A DNA stretch of 32,751 bases, taken from contig NZ_JAKUJY010000038.1 of the NCBI RefSeq assembly GCF_022664535.1, positions 1-32,751 of the forward strand. The letters are read 5' to 3'. The notes under the pieces were generated by a model. It did no database searches, had not been told where the DNA came from, and was given only the letters and a program-made list of their open reading frames with translations. This DNA is from Sphingobium trunci (lineage in GTDB: Bacteria; Pseudomonadota; Alphaproteobacteria; Sphingomonadales; Sphingomonadaceae). The translations under genes and the position numbers were made by a program. Shown here piece by piece: positions 7,861 to 15,715 of the stretch; position 1 is the stretch's first letter; each line of letters opens with the position of its first letter.

Positions 7861-8916
7861 TTACTTGAGCTGCGAACCGTCGAGCACGGGCAGCGACTTG
7901 ACCGCTTCGGCGCTCGCCTTGCGGACCGCGTCGGGCGCCGCGACCATGCCCCGCTTGGTCAGCGCGCCATTGGGGTCCCAGTTCGCCGCAAAGGTGTTCA
8001 GATAGGCCTGAAGACCGGGAATCGCGTTCATATGCGCCTTCTTCACATAGATGAAGAGCGGGCGTGCGCCCGGATATTTGCCGGTCGACACGGTTTCATA
8101 GGTCGCCTCGACGCCGTTGATGCTGACGTCCTTCAGCGTGTCCTTATTCTCTTCCAGATAGCTGAAGCCGAACACGCCCAGCGCATTGGGGTTGGCGGCC
8201 AGCTTCTGGACGATCAGATTGTCATTCTCGCCCGAGTCGACATATTTGCCGTCCTCGCGGATGCGGGTGCAGGTCGCCTTGAACTCGTCCTCGCTCTTCT
8301 TCTTGAGCGCTTCCATCGCCGGATCGGTCTCGCAGCCCTTGGTCAGGATCAGTTCGGCCAGCGAATCGCGCGTGCCGCTGGTGGACGGCGGGCCGAAAAC
8401 GCTGATCGGCGTGGCGGGTAGGCTGGGGTCGACATCCTTCCAGGTCTGGGCCTTGTTCGGACCCTTGCCATAGGGATTGGCGGCCAGCGCCTCATAGACG
8501 ATCTTGGGCGTCAGCTTGAGGCCGGGGCCATTCTTCGATTCGGCGAAGGCAAGACCATCGACGCCCACCTGGATCTCGACGATCTCCTTGACGCCATTCT
8601 TCTGGCAGTCCTCGAATTCCTTCTTCTTCATGCGGCGCGAAGCGTCCTCGATATCGGGATGCTGGGCGCCCACGCCCGCGCAGAACAGCTTCATGCCGCC
8701 GCCGGTGCCGGTCGATTCGATGATCGGCGACTTCATGCCCGGATTGCCCTGCACGAACATTTCCGCGATCGCCGTGGCGAAGGGATAGACGGTGGAGGAA
8801 CCGACCGCGCGGATCTGGTCGCGGGTGCCGCCGGCACCGCCGCCGGACTGCTGGCCGCAGCCAGTAAGGGTAAGGGCAGCCGCAGTCGTGGCGGCGAGCA
8901 GTGCGATACGCTTCAC
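7861..8916 (-). CDS. pstS: Phosphate-binding lipoprotein PstS
   Basis: Substrate-binding component of the phosphate importer, 351 residues. The start is GTG 8916 (MKRIALLAATTAAALTLTGC) because AAGGAGA lies 7 bases upstream. The signal peptide ends in a lipobox, LTGC, with C20 as the lipidated residue, followed by a Gly/Ser-rich linker. The phosphate-binding signature of the PstS fold is visible: AVGSSTVYPF near the N-terminus, ESTGTGGGMKLFCAG, and the PSTSGTRDSLAELIL loop. It is the first gene after the Pho-box-like element and is followed by pstC with no gap. Confidence 0.96.
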   Translation of the reverse strand: MKRIALLAATTAAALTLTGCGQQSGGGAGGTRDQIRAVGSSTVYPFATAIAEMFVQGNPGMKSPIIESTGTGGGMKLFCAGVGAQHPDIEDASRRMKKKEFEDCQKNGVKEIVEIQVGVDGLAFAESKNGPGLKLTPKIVYEALAANPYGKGPNKAQTWKDVDPSLPATPISVFGPPSTSGTRDSLAELILTKGCETDPAMEALKKKSEDEFKATCTRIREDGKYVDSGENDNLIVQKLAANPNALGVFGFSYLEENKDTLKDVSINGVEATYETVSTGKYPGARPLFIYVKKAHMNAIPGLQAYLNTFAANWDPNGALTKRGMVAAPDAVRKASAEAVKSLPVLDGSQLK

Positions 8917-9002
8917 GGGATAATCTCCTTCGTCCAAAGGCCGCGATTCGCCGTCGCTGCCCCCCTATAGGCACGCGCCGTAGCGGCGGTACGTCGCGCC
9001 TT

Positions 9003-9031
9003 TGTGACAATCGGATTGCACTTTTATGACA
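9003..9031 (-). promoter_or_regulatory. Pho-box-like PhoB binding site upstream of pstS
   Basis: Read on the coding (minus) strand, 9031-9003 holds three heptamers at an exact 11-base period: TGTCATA, TGCAATC and TGTCACA. The E. coli Pho box is built of CTGTCAT-type repeats with 11-base periodicity. The outer two match well and the middle one is degenerate. The site lies 87 bases before the pstS start codon, in the gap after phoR. Binding by PhoB is inferred. Confidence 0.6.
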
Positions 9032-9069
9032 ATGACGCCGGAAGCGCCGCCTGTCGCCGTCTTTTTTCG

Positions 9070-10332
9070 TCAAGCTCTTGCCGCGACGGCCTTTTCCTCC
9101 ACCGGCATCCGGGGCAGCAGGACGGTGATGGTCGTCCCCTTGCCCAGCACGCTGGCAATGTCCATCCGCCCGCGATGCCGTTCGACGATATGCTTGCAGA
9201 TGGCGAGTCCCAGGCCGGTGCCGCCGATCGCCCGGCTGCGGCCGGAATCGACGCGGTAGAAACGCTCGGTCAGGCGCGGCAGATGATCGGGGCCGATGCC
9301 TTCCCCTTCGTCCGCCACGCAAAGCCGCATCATGCCGCTGGGACCGTCGTTCAGCGCGACGCGGATCGGCGTCCCCGTCCGACCGTATTTGACCGAATTG
9401 CCGATCAGATTGTGCAGCAATTGCGAAAGCTGCGCCCGGTCGCCCTGCACGGCGGGCAGGTCCGGTGCGATCTCCATTTCGACCTCGCGGCCCCGCTCGC
9501 CATGGCTGGTCCGGAACACGCCGACCACCTCCGCCACCAGGCCGGACAGGTCGACGGCGCTTTCGGGCGCGCGATATTTTTCCGCCTCGATGCGCGATAG
9601 GGAGATCAGGTCGTCGATAAGCCGCTGCATCCGCCGTGCCTCGCCGTCCATGATCTTCAGGAAACGCTGGCGCGTCTCATCGTCCTTGCCCAGATCGGGG
9701 TCGGCCAGCGTCTCGATGAAGCCCAATATCCCGGCCAGCGGGGTGCGCAGTTCATGGCTGGCGTTGGCGACGAAATCGACGCGCATCTTCTCGGCCGCAT
9801 GGGCGCCGCTATGGTCGGCCAGATGCACCAGCCGCCGCACCTGTTCATGGTCGCCGATCGGCGCGATCCGCATCTGCCAGCGCTGGTCGCGCGTGCCCAG
9901 CCCCACCAGCTCGATCATCACCGGTTCCGCCATCGGCGTCAGGCTGGCCAGCCGTTCGGCGGCGGCGGGATGGCGGATGGCGATGCGGGCATCCTCCCCC
10001 TCGATATGCGCGCCCAGCAGACGCTGCGCCGCCCGGTTGGCGGACAGGATGCGCCCCCGCTCGATCAGCATCAGCGGATCGGAAATCCCCTCCAGCAGGT
10101 CGCGCGCATCGGGATGGGCGATGATGTCGGGAACCTCCGCCACCACCGGCGAGGCTTCCTCCACGCGCTCGCCGCCGCCCGCCGCGATCATCAGGATCAG
10201 GATCGCGCCCAGCACCGGCAGGGCGATGTCGATCGGGTGCGCGCCGATCATCAGCGCGCCGCCGGTCGCCAGCAGCAGCACGGCCAGGGATGCGGTGATC
10301 TGGGAAGTCGTCAGGCGATTCATGGTTACCAT
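9070..10332 (-). CDS. phoR: Phosphate regulon sensor histidine kinase PhoR
   Basis: Membrane-bound histidine kinase of about 420 residues that phosphorylates PhoB. Two N-terminal hydrophobic segments (about 12-30 and 34-52) lie close together, so there is almost no periplasmic domain, as usual for PhoR. A PAS-like region follows (about 75-165, DPLMLIERGRILSANRAAQRLLG). The HisKA domain has H193 in FVANASHELRTPLAG. The ATPase domain has the N box (LLHNLIGNSVKYG), G1 (ADEGEGIG) and G2 (GGTGLGLAICKHIVERH). ATG 10332 and ATG 10323 are both possible, and neither has a clear ribosome binding site. It heads the pst cluster but is separated from pstS by 153 bases containing the Pho-box-like site. Confidence 0.95.
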   Translation of the reverse strand: MVTMNRLTTSQITASLAVLLLATGGALMIGAHPIDIALPVLGAILILMIAAGGGERVEEASPVVAEVPDIIAHPDARDLLEGISDPLMLIERGRILSANRAAQRLLGAHIEGEDARIAIRHPAAAERLASLTPMAEPVMIELVGLGTRDQRWQMRIAPIGDHEQVRRLVHLADHSGAHAAEKMRVDFVANASHELRTPLAGILGFIETLADPDLGKDDETRQRFLKIMDGEARRMQRLIDDLISLSRIEAEKYRAPESAVDLSGLVAEVVGVFRTSHGERGREVEMEIAPDLPAVQGDRAQLSQLLHNLIGNSVKYGRTGTPIRVALNDGPSGMMRLCVADEGEGIGPDHLPRLTERFYRVDSGRSRAIGGTGLGLAICKHIVERHRGRMDIASVLGKGTTITVLLPRMPVEEKAVAARA

Positions 10333-10421
10333 GCTGGATTTTCGGCGCATTTGCTGCAAAGGCTGCGGCAGTAACATGCAATTTTTACACTTTGGCAAGC
10401 GCGATAGCGGATCAGGAAGAC

Positions 10422-10844
10422 ATGAGCGAGCCATTGCCCCCCGCGAACGGAACCGAGTCGGACGATGCGCCGAACCTCGCCACACCCTCGCGCCGCCAGC
10501 TTCTGATGGGCGGGGCGGTCGCGGCGTCCGCCATCGTCTCGATCCGTCCGGCGCTGGCCAACACGGCGGCCTCGGTGCTGAACTGCACCATTCCGGTTCC
10601 GGACCAGGGCCGTTCGGGCCAATATGTCGCCCCCAACGGGCAGGTCGTGCCCGCTGGCACGCAGGGCGCCTTTCCCGGCGCGGGCCAGCCCTTCACCGGG
10701 GAACAGGTGAAGCAGGCGCTGCGCGGCGGCCGCCTGCCAGGCACGGCCTATGACCAGAATCAGGCCTATCTGAACTATATCCGCCGTCTCCAGTCCGGCA
10801 CGAGCGGCTTTACCTGCTACGCATCGCTGCAAATGCCCCGCTGA
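10422..10844 (+). CDS. Small Tat-signal exported protein, head of HPr-rel-A cluster
   Basis: The product is 140 residues from ATG 10422, preceded by AGGAAG. The N-terminal 22 residues are polar, then comes a twin-arginine signal (SRRQLLMGG at 23-31, hydrophobic AVAASAIV, cleavage after ALA46). The mature part of about 94 residues has only two cysteines (C55 in LNCTIPVP and C132 in FTCYASLQ), a Gly/Pro/Gln-rich middle and an ending of LQMPR. No domain is recognised. It lies just before a glycosyltransferase and the PqqD/HprK-like genes on the same strand. Because those families act on peptide or small-protein substrates elsewhere, it is a candidate target, though this is inference. It diverges from phoR with 89 bases between the starts. 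Confidence 0.8.
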   Translation: MSEPLPPANGTESDDAPNLATPSRRQLLMGGAVAASAIVSIRPALANTAASVLNCTIPVPDQGRSGQYVAPNGQVVPAGTQGAFPGAGQPFTGEQVKQALRGGRLPGTAYDQNQAYLNYIRRLQSGTSGFTCYASLQMPR

Positions 10845-10940
10845 CCGAAGGCGGCGCTCCGGACCGAAGTCCATACGGGTCGCCCGCGTTGATGGCGTCG
10901 AAGCTCCGACGCTTCCGTCAGACGCAGCAAGGGCGCCTTC

Positions 10941-12134
10941 ATGTTCCACACCCCCCATTGGGTGACGCAGGCTTTTCCGGTCGCAATCTATCTCCACGAA
11001 CCCGGTGACGGTGGGCTGGACCGCGTCGCCATCATGCTGGCCAATCACCTGCTGAGGCGCGGCATCGCCGTCGAACTGTGGATGACGCGGATGGACGGAC
11101 CGGCGGCGGGACTGATCGACCCCAGCCTGCGGGTCCGGCGGGTGCCCGCGCCGCGCCTCACGCGGCGGCTCTCCATGATCGCGCAATTTCCCGCGCTGGC
11201 CGCGATGGTCAGGCGGCACCGTCCCGATATCCTCTATTCGGCCGGCAATCAGAGCAACATGCTGTGTGCCCTGGCGGCATGGGGCACGGCGACGCAGGCC
11301 GTCAGCCGCATTTCCAATCCCATCGTCCGCCCCGGCCAGACCGGCCTTGCGGCATGGCTCAGGCGCAGCCGTTTCCGCGTCATTTCCCGGATCAGCGCGA
11401 TGACCATCGCGATGGGCGAAGCGGATCGGCAGATGCTGGCCGGTCCCGGCCCGCTGGCGGCACGGCGCGTGATCCTGCTGCCCCGGCCGACCGTCACCCC
11501 GATGCTGGAACGGGCAGGGCGGCGGCGGGGCGATTGTCCGCCCCCGTCCCCGTGTCCGCCCCGTCATTTGCTGATGGTCGGGCGTCTGGCCGAGCAGAAG
11601 GATCATGCGACGGCACTGGCCGCGCTGGCGCGCCTTCGCCATGTCGACTGGCGGCTGAAAATTGCCGGACAGGGACCGCTGCGCCAGGAACTGGAAAGGC
11701 TATGCGTGCAACTGGGCATAGCCGAACGCGTCGAATTTCTGGGCTTCGTCGGCGATCAGCGGCGGCTGGCGGAACTGATGGCACAAGCCGACCTGCTGCT
11801 CCAGCCCTCGCGCTGGGAAGGGCTGGTGGCCACGATGATCGAGGCGCTGGGATGCGGAACGGGCGTGGTGGCGACCGATTCCGCCCCCGATATCCATCCG
11901 CTGCTGGCGGCGGCGGGCCAGCATCCGCCCGTGCCCGTGGGTGACGCGGCGGCCTTCGCCGCGGCGATCCTCTGGGCGCTTGCGCATCCGTCCCCCGTCG
12001 ATCGGTTGGCCGGAGCGGTCCATGATCATTGCGCCGAACGGGCGCTCGACGCGCATGTCAGGGCGTTTGCGCACCTCGTCGGCTCCGACGGCGTCCGCTG
12101 GAGCGGCGCCATGCAAAATGGCTTGCTCCGTTAG
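10941..12134 (+). CDS. GT4-family glycosyltransferase
   Basis: GT-B fold retaining glycosyltransferase, 397 residues. The N-terminal half has a Gly-rich loop after the first strand (HEPGDGGLDRVAIMLANHL), typical of the acceptor-binding domain. The C-terminal half has MVGRLAEQKDHATALAALARL and the nucleotide-sugar site QPSRWEGLVATMIEALGCG with the two glutamates of the E-x7-E motif, then VVATDSAPDI. The substrate cannot be read from sequence; the family often builds surface polysaccharide or modifies proteins or lipids. ATG 10941 is preceded by a weak AAGGG. It lies 68 bases before the PqqD-like gene, consistent with one transcript for the set. Confidence 0.9.
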   Translation: MFHTPHWVTQAFPVAIYLHEPGDGGLDRVAIMLANHLLRRGIAVELWMTRMDGPAAGLIDPSLRVRRVPAPRLTRRLSMIAQFPALAAMVRRHRPDILYSAGNQSNMLCALAAWGTATQAVSRISNPIVRPGQTGLAAWLRRSRFRVISRISAMTIAMGEADRQMLAGPGPLAARRVILLPRPTVTPMLERAGRRRGDCPPPSPCPPRHLLMVGRLAEQKDHATALAALARLRHVDWRLKIAGQGPLRQELERLCVQLGIAERVEFLGFVGDQRRLAELMAQADLLLQPSRWEGLVATMIEALGCGTGVVATDSAPDIHPLLAAAGQHPPVPVGDAAAFAAAILWALAHPSPVDRLAGAVHDHCAERALDAHVRAFAHLVGSDGVRWSGAMQNGLLR

Positions 12135-12202
12135 GCACCTGCTTACATCTTGGCCTTAAAGGGGAAGGCGACGCTTCCCAGGACAAGGCCCGCTTCGTGA
12201 CC

Positions 12203-12484
12203 ATGCCGCATCGCTATTGCCAGGACGGGGAGGACGCCGTCGCGACCTGCGTTCTGGAGGATATGGTGCTGCTTTATCACCGTCCGTCCGGGCAGACCCA
12301 TATGGTTATCAGCCCGGTGCCGGAGATATTGGCCGCGCTGGCCGAGGGCGCGGCACTCACCGCGTCGGAAGTGCATGGCGAACTGTCCCGGCACTATGAT
12401 CTCGGACCGGCGGAGGAAGCGCTGCCGCAGATCGAGGCGCATCTGGCCGAACTGACGGCGCTCGGACTGGTCCGCCTCGCGTGA
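12203..12484 (+). CDS. PqqD-like protein of the HPr-rel-A system
   Basis: A 93-residue protein from ATG 12203 (MPHRYCQDGED); a GTG two codons upstream (12197) is an alternative. The central segment (VLLYHRPSGQTHMVISPVPEILAALAEG) followed by a helical C-terminal half (LPQIEAHLAELTALGLVRLA) is the winged-helix shape of PqqD/RRE peptide-binding proteins, here of the variant described beside HprK-related kinase A. PqqD relatives bind the leader of a peptide and present it to a modifying enzyme. Its TGA overlaps the GTG start of the HprK-like gene (GTGA), so the two are translationally coupled. Confidence 0.8.
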   Translation: MPHRYCQDGEDAVATCVLEDMVLLYHRPSGQTHMVISPVPEILAALAEGAALTASEVHGELSRHYDLGPAEEALPQIEAHLAELTALGLVRLA

Positions 12485-13344
12485 ACCATGCCCTGTCCCT
12501 GAAGATCGGCCCGGCCACCTTCCGCATCGGATCGGCCTGGCGGCAGCCTGTCGAGGCGCTGGCCCGGCTCTATGCCGATTATCCCGATGCGGCCGGCAAG
12601 GTCGCTGATTTCACCGTGCGGCTGGAACCGGCGGGCCTGTTCCGGCGCTGGCTGCGCCCCTCCATCTTCATCACCGGCGACCATGGCCTTGCCGACGCCG
12701 CGCCGATGAGCCTGACCCATGGGCTGCTGGCGGCGGAGATGGGGATGAACCTGCAAATGGCGCTGGGCTGGCGGCGGCATCTGCTGCTCCACGCCGCCAG
12801 CGTGGAAAGGGACGGGCAGGCGCTGGTCATGACCGGCGAGTCCGGATCGGGCAAATCCACGCTCGCCGCGCAATTGGGGGAGCGCGGCTGGCGGCTGATG
12901 GGCGATGAATTCGCCCTGCTCGATCTGGCGACGGGGGATGTCCTTCCCTTTCCCCGGCTGGTCTCGCTCAAGAACCGCGCCATCGACGTGCTGGCGGCGG
13001 AGGCGCCCGCGCCGCGCATGGGTCCGTTGCTGGCCGCCACCGCCAAGGGCGATATCCGCCATCTGGTGCCCCGCTCCGACGCGGTCCGGCGCATGGGGCA
13101 GGGCGCGCGCCCCGCGCTGCTGCTCTTCCCGCGCTTTGGTCATGCCGCCGCCGTGCGGGGCGTGGGGCAGGGGGAGGTGTTCATGCGGCTGACCCAGGCG
13201 TCGACCAATTATGTCGCGCTGGGGGAACCGGGCTTTGCCGCCCTGACCCGCTTCGTCCGCAGCGTGCCCGCCCGCGCCATCGACTTCCCGTCGGGCGAGG
13301 AGGCCATCGCCATGGTCGATCGGCTGTGGGAGGAACTGGCATGA
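12481..13344 (+). CDS. HprK-related kinase A
   Basis: A 287-residue P-loop protein starting at GTG 12481. It resembles the C-terminal domain of HPr kinase/phosphorylase: LLLHAASVERDGQALVMTGE leads into Walker A GESGSGKST (119-127), then LMGDEFALLD (139-148) with the acidic pair expected to bind metal, and FPRLVSLKN. True HprK phosphorylates HPr of the phosphotransferase system and has an extra N-terminal domain, which is replaced here by about 100 unrelated residues. No HPr gene lies in the window, so the substrate is unknown. It overlaps the PqqD-like gene upstream (GTGA) and the nucleotidyltransferase downstream (ATGA). Confidence 0.88.
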   Translation: MNHALSLKIGPATFRIGSAWRQPVEALARLYADYPDAAGKVADFTVRLEPAGLFRRWLRPSIFITGDHGLADAAPMSLTHGLLAAEMGMNLQMALGWRRHLLLHAASVERDGQALVMTGESGSGKSTLAAQLGERGWRLMGDEFALLDLATGDVLPFPRLVSLKNRAIDVLAAEAPAPRMGPLLAATAKGDIRHLVPRSDAVRRMGQGARPALLLFPRFGHAAAVRGVGQGEVFMRLTQASTNYVALGEPGFAALTRFVRSVPARAIDFPSGEEAIAMVDRLWEELA

Positions 13345-14342
13345 ACGCGCTGCTGCTGGTGCGGGCCCTGCGCGATCCGGACGGCGTGGCGGCGCTGGAC
13401 GATGGAGGGGACGGTGCGGGCTGGAATGCGCTGATCGCCATGGCGCGGGCGGAACGGCTGATCGGGACGCTGGCGCTGCGCATCGGGGACCGGCTGGTTC
13501 CGCAAGCGGTGGCGCCGATCCTGGCCGACGCCCGGCTGGACGCGGAGCGGGAGGCGCGCCAGGCCCTGTGGGAGGCGGACCGCGCCGCCGAAGCGATCGC
13601 GCCGCTGGGGCTGCCGGTCGTGCTGCTCAAGGGCACGGCCTATGCGGCGGCGGGCCTTGTCGCCGGGCAGGGGCGCTTCATCGGCGATCTCGACATTCTC
13701 GTGCCGCGCCCGTCGATGCAGGCGGTGGAACAATGCCTGCTCCGCGCCGGGTGGGAATGGGTGAAGGACGATCCCTATGACGACGCCTATTATCGCCAAT
13801 GGATGCATGAACTGCCGCCGATGATCCATGCCGGGCGGGACCGGATGATCGACGTGCACCACACCGTCCTGCCGGTGACCGCGCGGCAAAGGCCGGACGC
13901 GGCGGCGATGATCGGCGATGCCGTTCCCATCACCAATGAACTCTATATTCTCTCGCCGGAGGACCGGCTGTGCCACGCGGTCGCGCATCTGCTGGCGGAC
14001 GGCGATCTGGCGGGCGGGCTGCGCAATCTGTGGGATATCCATTGCCTGCTCGAGGGTCTCGATCCGGTGGCGCTCGACGAACGGGCGGCGCGCCATGGCA
14101 TAAGACCCCATGTGCGGCAGGCGCGGCGGCTGGCGGCGGCGCTCTATGGCGATGGCGCGCGCCTGACCTTCTGGGACCGGATCGTCGTGGCGCGGCTGCT
14201 GGCGCGCGATGGCTGGGGACGGGAACGGCGCAAATTGCTCCGCTTCGCCTTCTATCTGCGCTCGCACTGGCTGCGGATGCCGCCCGCCATGCTGGCGCGC
14301 CACCTGTTCACCAAATGGCGCAAGGGCCATCGGCCAGCCTAA
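13341..14342 (+). CDS. Nucleotidyltransferase-fold protein (NTP_transf_5 type)
   Basis: A 333-residue protein from ATG 13341, with GGAGGAA 7 bases upstream inside the end of the kinase gene. It has the pol-beta-like nucleotidyltransferase arrangement of the uncharacterised NTP_transf_5 family: LLKGTA (95-100) followed by GDLDILV (115-121), in which the two aspartates should bind metal. Further features are DVHHTVLP and a helical C-terminal half with LCHAVAHLLADGD. Relatives lie next to HprK-like kinases and PqqD-like proteins in sphingomonads. Which molecule receives the nucleotide is not known. The stop TAA shares bases with the stop of the convergent bdcR-like gene. Confidence 0.85.
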   Translation: MNALLLVRALRDPDGVAALDDGGDGAGWNALIAMARAERLIGTLALRIGDRLVPQAVAPILADARLDAEREARQALWEADRAAEAIAPLGLPVVLLKGTAYAAAGLVAGQGRFIGDLDILVPRPSMQAVEQCLLRAGWEWVKDDPYDDAYYRQWMHELPPMIHAGRDRMIDVHHTVLPVTARQRPDAAAMIGDAVPITNELYILSPEDRLCHAVAHLLADGDLAGGLRNLWDIHCLLEGLDPVALDERAARHGIRPHVRQARRLAAALYGDGARLTFWDRIVVARLLARDGWGRERRKLLRFAFYLRSHWLRMPPAMLARHLFTKWRKGHRPA

Positions 14343-14929
14343 CCCGGCAAGGCGACCTTGAGGGCAAGTCCGGCCATGTCGGCCACGGCCAGCAGCCGCT
14401 CCACCGGCCTGCCTGCACGCGCATCGGAGGAGAGGCCCGACAGGATCGCGACCATATAATCGGCGACGGTCCCGGCCTGCTCCGGATGGCTGGGGGCCAG
14501 GAAATCCCTGATCCGGCTCGCGCTGCCCTCCTTCCAGATGCGGGCGCGGGCGGCCGCGTCCGGGTCGCTGCCGCGTGCGCCCTCCAGCACCAGGCAGCCG
14601 GCCGCCGAAGGATCGGCGGCATAGATGCGGGCGGCTTCGTGCAGCAGCCGGGTCAGCGCCTGCGCGGGCGGCGCGCCGGGGCTCAGCAGATCCCCGACCG
14701 GCAGCGCAGACGCCGCGTAGCGCGCCAGCACCTGGCCGAACAGCGACGCCTTGTCCCCGAAGGCGGCATAGAGGCTGGGCGGATTGATCCCCATCGCCTG
14801 CGCCAGCGCGGCGACGCCTGTTCCGTCATAGCCATGTTCGTGGAACAGCGCCTGCGCTATATTCAGCGCCGCCTCCTTGTCGAAGGCGCGAGGACGGCCG
14901 CGGCCTTTCGATTTTTCTTTATCGGTCAC
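14339..14929 (-). CDS. bdcR: TetR-family repressor resembling BdcR
   Basis: A 196-residue TetR regulator starting at GTG 14929 with AAGGA about 10 bases upstream. The N-terminus (KGRGRPRAFDKEAAL) leads into a helix-turn-helix, GVAALAQAMGINPPSLYAAFGDKASLF. The ligand-binding half contains AAGCLVLEGARGSDPDA and MVAILSGLSSDARAGRP. From memory these blocks parallel E. coli BdcR (YjgJ) closely. It diverges from the bdcA-like gene, exactly as in E. coli, and an inverted repeat lies between them, so it probably represses bdcA and itself. A general TetR regulator is the fallback call. Confidence 0.85.
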   Translation of the reverse strand: MTDKEKSKGRGRPRAFDKEAALNIAQALFHEHGYDGTGVAALAQAMGINPPSLYAAFGDKASLFGQVLARYAASALPVGDLLSPGAPPAQALTRLLHEAARIYAADPSAAGCLVLEGARGSDPDAAARARIWKEGSASRIRDFLAPSHPEQAGTVADYMVAILSGLSSDARAGRPVERLLAVADMAGLALKVALPG

Positions 14930-14954
14930 TATAAAAATCCTTGAACATGCTCTT

Positions 14955-14971
14955 CGCTAATTTATATAGCG
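14955..14971. promoter_or_regulatory. Probable BdcR operator over the bdcA promoter
   Basis: CGCTAATTTATATAGCG is an inverted repeat with 5-base perfect arms (CGCTA/TAGCG). It overlaps a good promoter for the rightward gene: TTGAAC at 14941-14946, 16-base spacer, TATATA at 14963-14968. A further TTAGC half-site follows near 14984. A repressor bound here would block the -10 region. The start of the regulator gene is only 26 bases to the left, so one site could serve both genes. Confidence 0.6.
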
Positions 14972-15001
14972 ATCATTACATATTTAGCAAGGAACCTCCC
15001 C

Positions 15002-15715
15002 ATGACTGATTTTTCGAACCGGAAAATACTGGTCCTCGGCGGCAGCCGCGGCATCGGCGCCGCCATCGTCCGCCGCTTCGCAAACGACGGCGCCACCGTC
15101 GGCTTCACCTATGCCGGATCGCATGAAGCGGCCCAGACCCTGGCCGACCAGACCGGAGCCAGGGCGATCAGGTCCGACGCCGCCGATCGCCAGGCAGTCG
15201 TCGATGTCGTTCGCGGGGAAGGCCCGCTCGACATATTGGTGGTGAATGCTGGCGCTCTGGTGCTGGGCAACCCGCTGGAACTGGAGGCCGATGCAGTCGA
15301 CCGGATGATCGACATCAATGTCCGCGCGCCCTATCACGCCGCCGTCGAAGCCGCCCGGCAGATGCCCGACGGCGGCCGGATCATCGTGATCGGATCGACC
15401 AATGGCGACCGCATCCCCTTTGAGGGCGGCGCAGCCTATGCGCTCACCAAATCGGCGCTCCAGGGATTGGCCCGCGGCCTCGCGCGTGACTTCGGCGCGA
15501 GGGGGATCACGGTCAACATCATCCAGCCGGGGCCGACCGATACCGACATGAACCCCGCCGATGGCCCGATGAGCGGCCTGATGCACAGCTTCATGGCGAT
15601 CAAGCGCCACGCCACGGGTGAGGAAATTGCCGGTCTGGCGGCCTATCTGGCCGGGCCGGAAGCGGGTATCATCACTGGCGCCATGCACACGATCGACGGC
15701 GGTTTCGCGGCCTGA
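15002..15715 (+). CDS. bdcA: Short-chain dehydrogenase resembling BdcA
   Basis: A 237-residue classical SDR. The nucleotide-binding motif LGGSRGIGAAIVRRF (13-27) replaces the usual TGxxxGIG with GGSRGIG, followed by FTYAGS, which suggests NADP(H). NAG is at 82-84 in LVVNAGALVLG, the catalytic serine lies in IGSTNGDR, the YxxxK motif is YALTKSALQGLARGLARDFG, and the C-terminus is AGIITGAMHTIDGGFAA. Whole blocks (GPEAxxxTGAMHTIDG, HAPYHA-like RAPYHAAVEAARQMPDGGRI) match E. coli BdcA (YjgI), reported to promote biofilm dispersal and to bind cyclic-di-GMP. Its enzymatic substrate is unsettled. ATG 15002 follows AAGGAACC. The stop abuts the stop of the convergent apbE. Confidence 0.9.
   Translation: MTDFSNRKILVLGGSRGIGAAIVRRFANDGATVGFTYAGSHEAAQTLADQTGARAIRSDAADRQAVVDVVRGEGPLDILVVNAGALVLGNPLELEADAVDRMIDINVRAPYHAAVEAARQMPDGGRIIVIGSTNGDRIPFEGGAAYALTKSALQGLARGLARDFGARGITVNIIQPGPTDTDMNPADGPMSGLMHSFMAIKRHATGEEIAGLAAYLAGPEAGIITGAMHTIDGGFAA

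Noticed and set aside
6447..7868. Open frame of 473 codons antisense to pstC
   Set aside because: It is a GC-driven shadow of pstC with runs of His, Arg, Gln and Asp; no domain is visible and pstC is unambiguous.
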